Assembly: GCF_023072615.1 (NCBI RefSeq)
Contig: NZ_JAKNRW010000006.1
Span: 124,001 to 188,000, forward strand
DNA: 64,000 bases
Direction: 5' to 3'
Origin: Pseudomonas violetae
GTDB lineage: Bacteria; Pseudomonadota; Gammaproteobacteria; Pseudomonadales; Pseudomonadaceae
In this document: positions 27,506 through 36,611 of the stretch, piece after piece
How positions within the stretch are numbered: position 1 is the first letter of the stretch
Layout of the letters: each line of letters begins with the position of its first letter
Notes under the pieces: generated by a model
Told to the model about the DNA's origin: nothing
Database searches by the model: none
The model's input: only the letters and a program-made list of their open reading frames with translations
Made by a program: the position numbers and the translations under genes

Positions 27506-27528
27506 TTTGTCAAAATTATTTTGACAAA
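27506..27528. promoter_or_regulatory. Perfect palindrome, candidate LysR operator
   Basis: Arms TTTGTCAAAA (27506-27515) and TTTTGACAAA (27519-27528) are perfectly complementary around a 3-base spacer TTA. It contains the T-N11-A type pattern of LysR regulators and lies in the 110-bp space between the divergent MFS and LysR genes, 14 bases before the LysR ATG. Confidence 0.7.
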
Positions 27529-27542
27529 GAGTGCCTGCGAAC

Positions 27543-28424
27543 ATGGTTAGCCTGGATCGTTTCGATACCTTCAAGGCGGTGGTCGACGCCGGATCATTGA
27601 CCGCCGCCGCGAATCTGCTGGGGCAGACCCGTGCGGTGGTCAGCTTCAATCTCAAGCGGCTGGAAGCCGAGCTTGGGGTCACGTTGCTGACCCGCAGCAC
27701 GCGCACACTAGCCCTGACCGACGCTGGCGAGCGTTTTTACCAACGCTGCGTGCGTACCCTGGATGAGGCGCGAATGGCGGTCGAGGATGCGCGCTCCGAG
27801 CACACGCAACTGCGCGGTACCTTGCGTATTACCACCACGGTGGAGTTCGCGCTGGCGCAAGTGGTGCCGGCGCTGAAGGTCTTTCGCGAGCAGCATCCAC
27901 AGCTGAACGTGCACCTGTCGACGTCTTCTACCCACGCCGATCTGATTTCCGAGCGCTTTGACCTGGCGATTAGGCTGGGGCGCATGCACGACTCCAATCT
28001 GCGTGCGGTGCAGTTGTCGACCTTCGAGGTTTTCGCGGTGGCTTCGCCGGCCCTGGTCGATTGCCTTGAGCCGGTATCGACCCTGGTGGCGCTGGAGCAG
28101 TGGCCGACGTTGGGGCATGGGCGGGTGGCGGAACTGGCGGTGACCAGCCCCGACGGAGTCGAGCATTTGTATCAGCCAGCACCCGGGAAGACGACGATCG
28201 TCGCAGACGGTTCGATCACCCTGCGGGCGTTTGCGTTAAGCGGACAGGGGGTGGCTATTTTGCCGCAATGGCTGGTTGCAGAGGATCTGCAGGCGGGGCG
28301 ATTGGTGCGCTTGTTGGCGGATCATTCCTTCAGCCAGCAGGGGGTGTATGCGCTGTATCCGGACACGCGGCATTTGCCGCTGAAGGTGCGGGCGTTCATC
28401 GATTTCATGAAGGATTGGCGGTGA
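27543..28424 (+). CDS. LysR-family transcriptional regulator
   Basis: 293 residues from ATG 27543 (MVSLDRFDTFKAVVDAG); a GTG at 27531 is an alternative, and neither has a strong ribosome binding site. The helix-turn-helix region is SLTAAANLLGQTRAVVSFNLK followed by LTRSTRTLALTDAGERFY. The effector domain carries the ERFDLAIRLGRMHDSNLRA and GQGVAILPQWLVAEDLQAG segments of the CrgA-like group. The divergent MFS exporter and the palindrome between them make a simple autoregulated exporter switch likely. Confidence 0.88.
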   Translation: MVSLDRFDTFKAVVDAGSLTAAANLLGQTRAVVSFNLKRLEAELGVTLLTRSTRTLALTDAGERFYQRCVRTLDEARMAVEDARSEHTQLRGTLRITTTVEFALAQVVPALKVFREQHPQLNVHLSTSSTHADLISERFDLAIRLGRMHDSNLRAVQLSTFEVFAVASPALVDCLEPVSTLVALEQWPTLGHGRVAELAVTSPDGVEHLYQPAPGKTTIVADGSITLRAFALSGQGVAILPQWLVAEDLQAGRLVRLLADHSFSQQGVYALYPDTRHLPLKVRAFIDFMKDWR

Positions 28425-28435
28425 ATGTGAGGACC

Positions 28436-28531
28436 CCATCGCGAGCAGGCTCACTCCCACATCGGATCTCCATGACACACAAATTATGCGTCTAACGAAA
28501 ATCCTCTGTGGGAGTGAGCCTGCTCGCGATA
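28436..28531. repeat. REP pair between LysR and SDR genes
   Basis: Inverted units at 28436-28461 and 28506-28531 with cores GCGAGCAGGCTCACTCCCACA and its complement GTGGGAGTGAGCCTGCTCGC, between convergent genes. Confidence 0.8.
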
Positions 28532-28545
28532 GGGTCAACCCGGCC

Positions 28546-29370
28546 TCAGAGCTGCCCCTTCAACCCGAACCGCTTCATCAGCCCCATCTCCAGTAACCCC
28601 TTGGGCAACAAAGCCGCCAACAACGGCAGTGCCCGGCTGCCATTGCCCAACCGAATCAACCTTGGCGGTTGACCCTGCTGCGCAGCTTTCAACAAACCAG
28701 CGGCAAATTCGCTGGCTGGCGTCGGTTTGTCCTGGGATGCTTTGGCCCGCGCCCGTATGCCTTCACGCAATGGCCACCACGGCGATTGCTCGGTGATCAA
28801 CTGCTCTGCTTTCTGGCCGGCATTCTTCGCGAAGCTGGATTCGATGGCGCCCGGCTGAACCTCCATGACCTGGATGCCGAACGGTGCCAGCTCCATGCGC
28901 AGGGCATCGCTCAAGGCATGCACGGCGGCCTTCGAAGCGCAGTAGGCGCCGGCGAATGGTGTCACCAGCACCCCCGACACACTGCCGATATTCACCACCA
29001 GGCCTTTGGTGCGACGCAGCACCGGAAACATCGCCCGGGTGACGCCGACAATCGCGAAAACGTTGGTTTCGAACTGGCGCTGCATCGCCGGCACACCGCC
29101 ATCGAGCAGCGGCCCCATGGCGCCATACCCGGCATTGTTGATCAGTACGTCGAGGCCGCCGCGTTCCTGGTTGATCCGCGCACTCAACGCCTCAAGCGCC
29201 GCACCGTCATTGACGTCCAGCTGCACGGCGGTAAACCCGGCAGCGGTCAGTGCGGCTACGTCCTCGGGTTTGCGTGCGCTGGCCCAGACTTCGTAATCGG
29301 CCGCCTTAAAGACGTCGGCCAGGGCGCGGCCAATGCCGCTGGAACAACCGGTAATCAACGCAATCGGCAT
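28546..29370 (-). CDS. Short-chain dehydrogenase/reductase
   Basis: 274 residues from ATG 29370 (MPIALITGCSSGIGRAL), preceded by AGGGA. Classical SDR motifs: nucleotide-binding TGCSSGIG at 7-14, NNAG near residue 83, catalytic Ser in NIGSVSG (about 135), and the YxxxK pair in YCASK (about 148-152). The C-terminal region (EVQPGAIESSFAKNAG) resembles the group oxidising or reducing lipid-like or sterol-like substrates. The substrate is unknown. It lies 33 bases downstream of a small membrane protein gene and may form an operon with it. Confidence 0.85.
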   Translation of the reverse strand: MPIALITGCSSGIGRALADVFKAADYEVWASARKPEDVAALTAAGFTAVQLDVNDGAALEALSARINQERGGLDVLINNAGYGAMGPLLDGGVPAMQRQFETNVFAIVGVTRAMFPVLRRTKGLVVNIGSVSGVLVTPFAGAYCASKAAVHALSDALRMELAPFGIQVMEVQPGAIESSFAKNAGQKAEQLITEQSPWWPLREGIRARAKASQDKPTPASEFAAGLLKAAQQGQPPRLIRLGNGSRALPLLAALLPKGLLEMGLMKRFGLKGQL

Positions 29371-29403
29371 GGCGCAGTCCCTGTGCAGGAGAAAGTGGGG
29401 CAA

Positions 29404-29868
29404 TCAGTCGGAGAAACTACCCTGCAAATGCTCGGCGCGAAACTCCAGAGTTTCCGGTCGATAACCGGGCCGCAACGGCGGCAACGGCAAACAGTTTTCC
29501 CAATTGCCACCGGACTGCAATTCACCGGGGCCGCGGTAGCGCGGCGCTGTGTATTGATTGTCCGCGAGGTTGACCGTATCGCCCGGCGCATAAGCGGCGA
29601 CGCGCCAGCGCAACTCGGTCAGCGGCACGTCGTTGCCGTTGTTCATGGTCAGGTGCAAGGGTCGGTCCGCGGGGCAGCTCTGTGGCGCATAGCTGATGCG
29701 CAACTCCAGGCGTTCCAGTTGCTTGAGTTCGCGGTGATCCATCCAGATGACCCAGGTGGCCACGATGCCCAGCCCTGCGGCGGCCGCCAAGGATACCGGC
29801 AAGGCTTTGGCGGGGTAGCGAAGGAGCAGGACCAGCCAGGTAATGACCAGCAGGACGCCGATAAACAT
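29404..29868 (-). CDS. Small membrane protein of unknown function
   Basis: 154 residues if started at ATG 29868 (MFIGVLLVITWLVLLLRYP), which has an AGAGG site 9 bases upstream; an ATG at 29898 would add ten residues but its AGGTAGG is too close. Two membrane segments (1-16 and about 25-43) precede a hydrophilic, probably periplasmic, beta-rich domain (LRISYAPQSCPADRPLHLTMNN, LRWRVAAYAPGDTVNLADNQ). I do not recognise a family with confidence, though Pseudomonas genomes carry related proteins beside SDR genes. Confidence 0.6.
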   Translation of the reverse strand: MFIGVLLVITWLVLLLRYPAKALPVSLAAAAGLGIVATWVIWMDHRELKQLERLELRISYAPQSCPADRPLHLTMNNGNDVPLTELRWRVAAYAPGDTVNLADNQYTAPRYRGPGELQSGGNWENCLPLPPLRPGYRPETLEFRAEHLQGSFSD

Positions 29869-29954
29869 GACGCGAAACCTCTGGGGAAAGAAGGTCATCC
29901 TACCTAAGCGCAGGGGAGGTGGCGATGGGCTTGATTAGTGTGGTGAATCAAATG

Positions 29955-30052
29955 GCCTCTTTGCGGGCAAGCCCGCTCCCACAGTGATCGGTGTAGGACA
30001 CAAAGTTCAGGACCAGACCAAAACCCTGTGGGGGCTTGCCCGCGAAGAGGCC
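29955..30052. repeat. REP pair (GCGGGCAAGCCCGC type) before algA terminator
   Basis: Inverted units at 29955-29984 and 30025-30052 with core GCGGGCAAGCCCGCTCCCACA, the second REP variant of the window, located downstream of the alginate operon. Confidence 0.8.
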
Positions 30053-30072
30053 GGTGGAGGCACCCCCAATGC

Positions 30073-30132
30073 AAAAAAAAGCCCCCGCCCAACCTGCTGC
30101 GGATGGGGAATCGCAGGGGGTTGGACGGGGGC
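30073..30132 (-). terminator. Rho-independent terminator of the alginate operon
   Basis: Read on the minus strand, a long stem (outer arms GCCCCCGTCCAACC and GGTTGGGCGGGGGC, with one mismatch) around an inner hairpin is followed by eight T. It begins 20 bases after the algA stop and closes the 17-kb operon. Confidence 0.88.
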
Positions 30133-30151
30133 TTCCTGTCTTGCTTAACGC

Positions 30152-31603
30152 TTACTGCGCGATGGTTTTCACCGACACGCCGCGCTCGATCGGGGTGGAG
30201 CGACCGTAGATATCTTCAAACCGCTCGATATCGTCTTCGCCCAAGTAGCTGCCCGATTGCACTTCGATGATTTCGAGTGGAATCTTGCCCGGGTTGCGCA
30301 AGCGGTGAACCGACGCGATCGGAATGTAGGTCGACTGGTTTTCGCACAGCAGGAACACATTTTCGTCGCAGGTCACTTCAGCCGTGCCACTGACCACGAT
30401 CCAGTGTTCGGCGCGGTGGTGGTGCATCTGCAGCGACAGGCACGCCCCGGGTTTGACCGAGATGTGCTTGACCTGGAAGCGCCCGCCCATGTCGACCGAG
30501 TCGTAGGAACCCCACGGACGATAGACTTCGCAGTGATTCTGGGTTTCGCTGCGGCCCTGTTCGTTGAGGGTGTTGACCATCTGTTTTACGCCTTGGACCG
30601 AGTCCTTGTGGGCGATCATCATGGCGTCTTTGGTTTCGACCACCACGATGTTTTCCAGGCCGATCACCGACACCAATTTGCCGTTGCCGTGGATCATGCA
30701 GTTCTTGCTGTCCTGGATCACCACGTCGCCTTTGGTGACGTTGCCGTTGGCGTCTTTCTCGTTGACTTCCCACAGCGACGACCAGCAGCCGACATCGCTC
30801 CAGCCGGCGGTCAGCGGCACGACGCAGGCGCGCTGGGTTTTTTCCATCACCGCGTAGTCGATGGAATTGTCCGGGCAGCAGGCGAAGGTGGCTTCATCGA
30901 AAGTGATGGTGTCGGCGTCCTGTTCGCTGCGCTCAAGGGTCAGCAGGCAGGTGTCGTAGATATCCGGATCGTGCTTTTTCAGTTCTTCGAGAAAGCGGCT
31001 GGCGCGGAACAGGAACATACCGCTGTTCCAGAAATAACCGCCAGACTGGACGAACTCGGTAGCGCGTTTTACGTCCGGTTTCTCGACGAAGTGCGAGACG
31101 CGGCTGACGCCTTCCGGCAGTAGTGAATCGTTGGCCGACTTGATGTAGCCGTAGCCGGTTTCCGGCTTGGTAGCCGGCACGCCGAACAGCACCATTTCAC
31201 CGTTTTCCGCAGCGACCGTCGCCAGAGCCAGGGCGCGTTGCAGGGCTTTCTGGTCTTCCAACACGTGGTCGGCCGGCAGCACCAGCATCAACTCATCGCG
31301 ACCTTCATTGACCAGCATCATCGCGGTCAAGGCGACCGCTGGTGCGGTGTTGCGGCCGAACGGTTCCATGAGAATGCGCTGGGTTTCCAGCTTGCGGGTA
31401 CTCAGTTGCTCGCTGACGATGAAGCGGTGGTCCTTGTTGCAGACCACGATCGGGGTGTCCATGCCATCGAACACCAGGCGTTCCAGGGTTTGCTGGAACA
31501 GCGTGTGCTCACCGGTCAGGGCGAGGAACTGCTTGGGGAATTGTTTGCGCGAAAGCGGCCAAAGACGTGAGCCGCTACCACCTGACAAGATCACCGGAAT
31601 CAT
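30152..31603 (-). CDS. algA: Mannose-6-phosphate isomerase / GDP-mannose pyrophosphorylase AlgA
   Basis: 483 residues, the usual length. Residues 1-350 form the nucleotidyltransferase: GGSGSRLWPLSRKQFPKQF (with the signature G-S-x-x-R) and the FVEKPD active-site segment. The C-terminal cupin isomerase domain carries the metal-binding QMHHHRAEHW and ends at the PIERGVSV tail. It makes mannose-6-P from fructose-6-P and then GDP-mannose, the first and third steps of alginate precursor supply (AlgC performs the middle step elsewhere). Last gene of the operon; an excellent site (AAGGAGTAACAAC) precedes its ATG. A REP pair in the 225-bp gap before it separates it from algF. Confidence 0.97.
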   Translation of the reverse strand: MIPVILSGGSGSRLWPLSRKQFPKQFLALTGEHTLFQQTLERLVFDGMDTPIVVCNKDHRFIVSEQLSTRKLETQRILMEPFGRNTAPAVALTAMMLVNEGRDELMLVLPADHVLEDQKALQRALALATVAAENGEMVLFGVPATKPETGYGYIKSANDSLLPEGVSRVSHFVEKPDVKRATEFVQSGGYFWNSGMFLFRASRFLEELKKHDPDIYDTCLLTLERSEQDADTITFDEATFACCPDNSIDYAVMEKTQRACVVPLTAGWSDVGCWSSLWEVNEKDANGNVTKGDVVIQDSKNCMIHGNGKLVSVIGLENIVVVETKDAMMIAHKDSVQGVKQMVNTLNEQGRSETQNHCEVYRPWGSYDSVDMGGRFQVKHISVKPGACLSLQMHHHRAEHWIVVSGTAEVTCDENVFLLCENQSTYIPIASVHRLRNPGKIPLEIIEVQSGSYLGEDDIERFEDIYGRSTPIERGVSVKTIAQ

Positions 31604-31698
31604 GTTGTTACTCCTTGAAAATCGTTTGGTTAGAGCTACGAACGCTGTGTCGTTTCACTCTTGTTTTTGTTCCGTGTCCCGACTGACACCTCGCCCCT

Positions 31699-31799
31699 TG
31701 TAGGAGCGAGCTTGCTCGCGATGGGCGTCAACGAAAACGCGTGCTGTCTGGATCAACGCGTTGCCCTTGCGTTTTTCGCGAGCAAGCTCGCTCCTACAG
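31699..31799. repeat. REP pair between algF and algA
   Basis: Inverted units at 31699-31725 (TAGGAGCGAGCTTGCTCGCG) and 31775-31799 (GCGAGCAAGCTCGCTCCTACA) in the gap between two genes of one operon. Translating the hairpin-forming mRNA region is not needed for either gene. Confidence 0.85.
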
Positions 31800-31828
31800 A
31801 GGGGGCCTGGGTCAACCGGGCAAATGTG

Positions 31829-32485
31829 TTAGCGCGTCGAAACCGGGCGTTTTACCCAGACTGGCGACAGGCTGCTGCCTTTACCGGTGACGTACAGCAC
31901 GGCGGCTTCACCGCGTTCCAGGGCAACCGGTTTCACGTCGCCGACTTTGGTGGCGCCGTCATACAGGGCCAAACTGACTTTGACCGGGTTGATTTCACGC
32001 TCGCCACGGCCCTTGGCCGCCACGGACGGCACAACTTCAGTCTTGCCGTCGGCCGTTTTCAGGGTCAGGGCCTTGTCGCTCAGGTTCTGCACGCGTACCA
32101 GGGATTTCTGCTTGTTCTTGAACGGCGGTTCTTCGATCAGTTGCGGCGCGCCGCTGGCGTTGTTGACCAGGGTGTAATAGTGGTCACCGGCCAGTTTCAC
32201 CGGCAGCGACTGGCTGCCGACCTTGGCGCTGTAGTCGCCGCCCGGCATGAAGCTGAAGTCAGTGCTGGACAGCGGCTCGACTTCGGCCAGGTTAGTGCTG
32301 CCGACGGTGGCGCTGACTTCAGCATTGCCAGCGTTGTAGACACGCACGAAGCTGGAGCCTTTCGGTGCGGTCGGGCCGTAGAGCGCAGAGTCGCCACCGG
32401 CGAATGCGTTCATCGACAGGACGCTGAAGGTCGCGGCCAGTGCAAAGGTCTTGGCGAGACGACGAGGAGTTGTAGTGAAAGTCAT
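31829..32485 (-). CDS. algF: Alginate O-acetylation protein AlgF
   Basis: 218 residues with a signal peptide (about 1-29, ending NAFAGG). The mature part has repeated beta-rich segments (SSFVRVYNAGNAEVSATVGS; KSLVRVQNLSDKALTLKTAD), fitting the two beta-sandwich domains known for AlgF. It is a periplasmic protein that works with AlgI, AlgJ and AlgX to acetylate polymannuronate; an acetyl-carrier or scaffold role is proposed in the family. It starts 17 bases after the algJ stop. Confidence 0.95.
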   Translation of the reverse strand: MTFTTTPRRLAKTFALAATFSVLSMNAFAGGDSALYGPTAPKGSSFVRVYNAGNAEVSATVGSTNLAEVEPLSSTDFSFMPGGDYSAKVGSQSLPVKLAGDHYYTLVNNASGAPQLIEEPPFKNKQKSLVRVQNLSDKALTLKTADGKTEVVPSVAAKGRGEREINPVKVSLALYDGATKVGDVKPVALERGEAAVLYVTGKGSSLSPVWVKRPVSTR

Positions 32486-32502
32486 GGTAGTACCTCTCTC
32501 TT

Positions 32503-33678
32503 TCAGTTTTGCGCCCGGTCGGGCGTCTCGGATTTAGTGTTTGCGGCTACTTTCTGTTGGCGGGCGCCGGCTTGTTTAAGCTCTGCGACCCACTGTGGGT
32601 CGGCGTCACCGATTTCGTTGTTCACAGGCAGATAACGTTCAGGAAACTCCCAGATCAGCACCTGTGGCGGGCTGTTCTTGAAAGCATTACTTTTGAGGTA
32701 GCTGAGCATCGGCAGGATCGGGCCATGGCCGTCTTCGGCGTAATTGACCACGTCGCTGTTGAGCGCTTGTTTCAGTGCGCCGACGAAGTTCCAGTTCGGG
32801 TTGGCGCTGTAGCTGGTACCAATCAGCGCCACCGGCACTTCGGTGTTGGCGAACAGTGCATCACCACCTACAGGCTGCTCGGCAGTGGCGACCGTGTTGC
32901 GCTTTTGTAATGGCTCTTGTGCCGGCATCAGATTTTCGAACAGCGGGTCCAGTGGCAGGAACAGGCGCAGGTCGCCCTTGTGGGTGACTTTTTCCGCAGG
33001 CTTGGTGACGAAGTGTTGTGGTTCGCCGCTGAGCGGGAACTGGGTGGCAATGGTCTTTGCCAGGGTTTCAGCCGCGACTTGCGCGCCTTCTGGAGTCCAG
33101 TGGGTGTCGGTGCGCAGGAACACTTGCTCACCTTTGAGCTTGGCCTTGTTGAACGGGCCGAGCAGGTCCGGGGCGAGGATCTTGTTGGCTGCCACGCGGG
33201 CGTGGAAGTCCTGGTACAGATTGGCGTGAATGCTCGAAGGCTTCACTTCACCCAGGTGCTCCGGATATAGGCGCGCCTTGGCCGGCACGATCGCCATCAC
33301 CAGCTTCACGCCTTTCTCTTTCAAGGTCTGACGCACGCCTTCGACCAGCGCGTAGTTGCCTTGCAGGTTCAACTCTTCGTTGACGATCGGGTTGAACTCT
33401 TCATCGCTGTACAGCCATTGATCGCGACCGAGCACCACGCCCGGACGACCTTCGTTGAACAGTTTGAAGTCCAGCGCAGCCCAGAGGTTGGTACCCAGGC
33501 GCTTGATCGGAAACTCGTCGTCGTAGTGCGTCTCGACCGCCTTGGCCCAGCGCCCGTTGAGCACCGTGGTTTCGGCGTTGGTGCTGAAGCCCAGGAAGCT
33601 GCGCGTGGACCACAGCCCCAGGGCCACCAGGATCACCATGAACAGGGCGATGTAGAACAGACGTAATGAGCGGGTCAT
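32503..33678 (-). CDS. algJ: Alginate O-acetyltransferase AlgJ
   Basis: 391 residues with an uncleaved-looking N-terminal membrane anchor (LFYIALFMVILVALGLW). SGNH-like/AlgX-family acetyltransferase: the DxH pair appears in FLRTDTHWTPEGAQ near residue 190 and the nucleophile serine in LIGTSYSANPNWNF near 285. It acts in the periplasm, moving acetyl groups from the AlgI relay towards alginate acetylation, with AlgX transferring to polymer. The gene begins 11 bases after algI. Confidence 0.95.
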   Translation of the reverse strand: MTRSLRLFYIALFMVILVALGLWSTRSFLGFSTNAETTVLNGRWAKAVETHYDDEFPIKRLGTNLWAALDFKLFNEGRPGVVLGRDQWLYSDEEFNPIVNEELNLQGNYALVEGVRQTLKEKGVKLVMAIVPAKARLYPEHLGEVKPSSIHANLYQDFHARVAANKILAPDLLGPFNKAKLKGEQVFLRTDTHWTPEGAQVAAETLAKTIATQFPLSGEPQHFVTKPAEKVTHKGDLRLFLPLDPLFENLMPAQEPLQKRNTVATAEQPVGGDALFANTEVPVALIGTSYSANPNWNFVGALKQALNSDVVNYAEDGHGPILPMLSYLKSNAFKNSPPQVLIWEFPERYLPVNNEIGDADPQWVAELKQAGARQQKVAANTKSETPDRAQN

Positions 33679-33689
33679 GGTCAGATCCC

Positions 33690-35255
33690 TCAGAACTGGA
33701 AGTAAAGGAACGGCGAAAAGCTTTGCGCCGAGAGTTTGAAGATCGAGGCGATGAACAGCAGCAGGACCAGGGCGCGCATCACGTAGCGCGACCAGTCAGC
33801 GCTCCAGTAGGCCGGTTGCACCTGGGCTTCGACGCCGACGGTGTAGCCAGGCTGGTGGATGCTGCCCGGGTTGTCGCCCGGTACGGCCTTGATCATTCCT
33901 GGCGTGGCAGCGGCGGGCCCATCGACCTCGACGTTAACGTCAGGCTTGTTCTTGACCGGCGGCTGGTTGCTGTAGAAGTCACGAATGCCGAAGAACGCCA
34001 GGGTGGCGTAGGCCACGACCAGCGTTGCCACTTGCAGGCCGGTTAGGCTGGCCTGGTTGAGTTCCGACAGCGACCATTCGCCGAAGCTGAACATCGCGCC
34101 GTACATGCGCCCGGCGACGTGCAGGTTTTCCGAGCGGAAGATCACCCAGCCCATGACCACCAGCAGGAATGTCAGGGCCCAGCGGATCGGGTTGATGCTG
34201 CGCGGCGAGGTGTTCAGGCCCAGGGCCTTCTCGATCGCCAGCCACATGCCGTGCCATGCACCCCAGACGATGTAGGTGATGTTCGCACCGTGCCACAGGC
34301 CACCGAGCAGCATGGTCAGGAACAGGTTGCGATAGGTCATCAGCGTGCCTTTGCGGTTACCGCCCAGGGTGATGTACAGGTAGTCACGCAGCCAGGTGGA
34401 CAGGCTGATGTGCCAGCGCCGCCAGAACTCGGTGATCGACTGGCTGATGTACGGCTGCTTGAAGTTTTCCATGAAGCGGAAGCCCATCATCAAGCCCAGG
34501 CCGATGGCCATGTCGCTGTAGCCGGAGAAGTCGAAATACAGTTGCGCGGTGTAGGCCAGGGCGCCGAGCCAGGCATCGCCGGTGGTCGGGTTCTGCAAGG
34601 CAAAACAGTGGTCGGCGACCACCGCCAGGGTGTCGGCGATGAAGACTTTCTTGATGAAACCCTGCATGAACCGCGTACAGCCTTCGGAGAACTTGTCGAG
34701 GGTGTGGGTGCGGTTGTTGAACTGATCGGCGAGATCGCGAAAGCGCAGGACCGGGCCGGCAATCAGGTGCGGGAAGATCGCCACGAAAGCGGCAAAGTCG
34801 ATCAGGTTGCGGGTCGCCGGGGTATCACCGCGATAGACGTCGATGATGTAGCTGATGGACTCGAAGACGTAGAACGAGATACCGATCGGCAACAGCACGT
34901 GGGTCAGGATGAAGGGCGACAGGCCGACCGAGGTCATCATCGCGTTGATGCTGTCGACGCCGAAATTGGCGTACTTGAAGTAGCCAAGAATGCACAGGTC
35001 GACGGCCACACCGAGCAGCAGCCAGCGCTGGGCCGGTTTGGTCCGCACGCCGGCGGCGCCGACTTTGAGGCCGATCCAGTAGTTCCACAGCGTGACGGCT
35101 GCGAACAGTGCAAGGAAGTCCACTCGCCACCAAGCATAGAACACATAGCTGGCGAGCAGCAGCAGCAGGTTGCGATAACGTATTCCGCTCAGGTAGTACA
35201 TGCCGAGAAAGATCGGCAAGAACAGAAACAGGAACACGTTGGATGAAAATACCAT
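33690..35255 (-). CDS. algI: Alginate O-acetylation MBOAT protein AlgI
   Basis: 521 residues from ATG 35255 (MVFSSNVFLFLFLPIFLGMYY), with GGAGA 7 bases upstream; the longer frame from 35282 is unlikely. About ten to twelve membrane segments with the MBOAT signature region, including the catalytic histidine in LLGGLWHGANITYIVWGAWHG near residue 320 and the preceding LSTWLRDYLYITLGGNRKG. It passes acetyl groups across the inner membrane for alginate acetylation. The C-terminal loop is proline-rich. A 211-bp gap with a REP pair separates it from algL upstream. Confidence 0.96.
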   Translation of the reverse strand: MVFSSNVFLFLFLPIFLGMYYLSGIRYRNLLLLLASYVFYAWWRVDFLALFAAVTLWNYWIGLKVGAAGVRTKPAQRWLLLGVAVDLCILGYFKYANFGVDSINAMMTSVGLSPFILTHVLLPIGISFYVFESISYIIDVYRGDTPATRNLIDFAAFVAIFPHLIAGPVLRFRDLADQFNNRTHTLDKFSEGCTRFMQGFIKKVFIADTLAVVADHCFALQNPTTGDAWLGALAYTAQLYFDFSGYSDMAIGLGLMMGFRFMENFKQPYISQSITEFWRRWHISLSTWLRDYLYITLGGNRKGTLMTYRNLFLTMLLGGLWHGANITYIVWGAWHGMWLAIEKALGLNTSPRSINPIRWALTFLLVVMGWVIFRSENLHVAGRMYGAMFSFGEWSLSELNQASLTGLQVATLVVAYATLAFFGIRDFYSNQPPVKNKPDVNVEVDGPAAATPGMIKAVPGDNPGSIHQPGYTVGVEAQVQPAYWSADWSRYVMRALVLLLFIASIFKLSAQSFSPFLYFQF

Positions 35256-35360
35256 CCCGATCTCTCCATGTTTAACCAACATTCAAGGGCCTGCGGCCCC
35301 CCAAACCCCCCACCGAAAAAACGGGGGATAACTCACAAAACTCAAACTCGACACTGACCC

Positions 35361-35450
35361 TGTGGGAGCGGGCTTGCCCGCGATAGCGGTGGGGCAGGCG
35401 ACATCAATGTTGAATGTCAGATTGCAATCGCGGGCAAGCCCGCTCCCACA
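35361..35450. repeat. REP pair between algL and algI
   Basis: Inverted units at 35361-35387 (GTGGGAGCGGGCTTGCCCGC) and 35426-35450 (GCGGGCAAGCCCGCTCCCACA), inside the alginate operon. Most other alg junctions are below 40 bases, so the repeat accounts for most of the extra length here. Confidence 0.85.
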
Positions 35451-35466
35451 GGGTTTTGTATTGTTC

Positions 35467-36600
35467 CTAGGAACCTTTTTTGCCTTTTTCATTGGCCGGG
35501 TCGTAGACCTTGGTCAGGTCACCCCCCAGCCGGAACGTCTTGAATGGCTGCATCTCGTGCTTCTTCTCAAGCACATCCGGCGAGCAGGTGTAGAGCGTGC
35601 AAAATGGTTCCAGCCAGGCGAATTTCGAGTCGACCTTGAGGTCGGTCATGTCCTGTTCCTTGCCGTTCTTCTTCTCGAATTCTTCCGGGTCTTCAACCCC
35701 GGCCAGCACTCGTTCGCCCAGGCGCTTGAGCGCGCCATTGTTTTCCTGACGCACGTCCACACCGTTGACCAGCGCAAAACTGGCGATCATCGACAGCGGC
35801 GGCAGGGCGTAGTTGTGATAGGCGAGGGCGCGTTGCTGGCGTTTCATTTCGTTAGGCAGGAAGCCATCGGCATCGACCTGATTGGCGCCGACTTTGTATT
35901 CCTTCACGGCCCAGTCGAACAGGTCGCGGCGGTTGGTGGCGATGGAGGTTGCCATCACCGACCAGGCGGACCAGTAAGAGTGATTGTTGGTTTTTTCCAG
36001 CGGCAGATTGTCCCAGTCGCTCACCACCTGATCAGCCATCTTGCTGAACCAGGCCTCGATCAACTGCGACTCCTGCTGATGGTTCGCCAATGGATGTGAG
36101 TCGGAGAATTTCAGGCGGATATACGAAGACGCCATGCTGCCCAGCGCCCATTTGCGCATGGACTTGCCGGTGTGGTTGAAGTCCTTGGACATCAACGCGT
36201 CGGCCTTGGCCCACGCGGTCAACCAGTTGAGCGTGCATTCGAGCTGTTCCGGACGACCGTCGCGCATGAACTGCATCACGCGCTTGCTGGTGCCGCGTTC
36301 GATCTTGGTGATATCAGCGGTGGTCTCGCGAAAGGCTTTTTCCGATGCTTTGTTCAGCGTCGAACGGGCCTTGTCGGAGCCTTCATACTTGCTGCGAAAT
36401 TGCAGCGAGCCGGTGTAGGGCGTCGGCATGGCGTCACAGCCATCCTTGAAGTCGCCGATCTTCACTTTCTCGATGGGTGCGAAGTAACCCTGGGGCGGCC
36501 GCAGTGGCGCGGCGGCCTGAGTGGCGCCGGCGAACATCGCCAGCGTCAGCAGAGAAGGTGCGAGCAACTTCTTCAGCGTTCGCGATTGCATGCATGTCAT
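35467..36600 (-). CDS. algL: Alginate lyase AlgL
   Basis: 377 residues from ATG 36600 ([18 protein letters not shown]), with GAGG nine bases upstream; MQSRT at 36591 is an alternative. Signal peptide to about residue 30 (GATQAAA). Polysaccharide lyase family 5: catalytic His in [10 protein letters not shown] near residue 210 and the Arg/Tyr pair in [17 protein letters not shown] near 255. It cuts polymannuronate by beta-elimination in the periplasm, clearing polymer that escapes export. Start is 11 bases after the algX stop. Confidence 0.95.
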   Translation of the reverse strand: MTCMQSRTLKKLLAPSLLTLAMFAGATQAAAPLRPPQGYFAPIEKVKIGDFKDGCDAMPTPYTGSLQFRSKYEGSDKARSTLNKASEKAFRETTADITKIERGTSKRVMQFMRDGRPEQLECTLNWLTAWAKADALMSKDFNHTGKSMRKWALGSMASSYIRLKFSDSHPLANHQQESQLIEAWFSKMADQVVSDWDNLPLEKTNNHSYWSAWSVMATSIATNRRDLFDWAVKEYKVGANQVDADGFLPNEMKRQQRALAYHNYALPPLSMIASFALVNGVDVRQENNGALKRLGERVLAGVEDPEEFEKKNGKEQDMTDLKVDSKFAWLEPFCTLYTCSPDVLEKKHEMQPFKTFRLGGDLTKVYDPANEKGKKGS

Positions 36601-36611
36601 AAGAGGTAACC

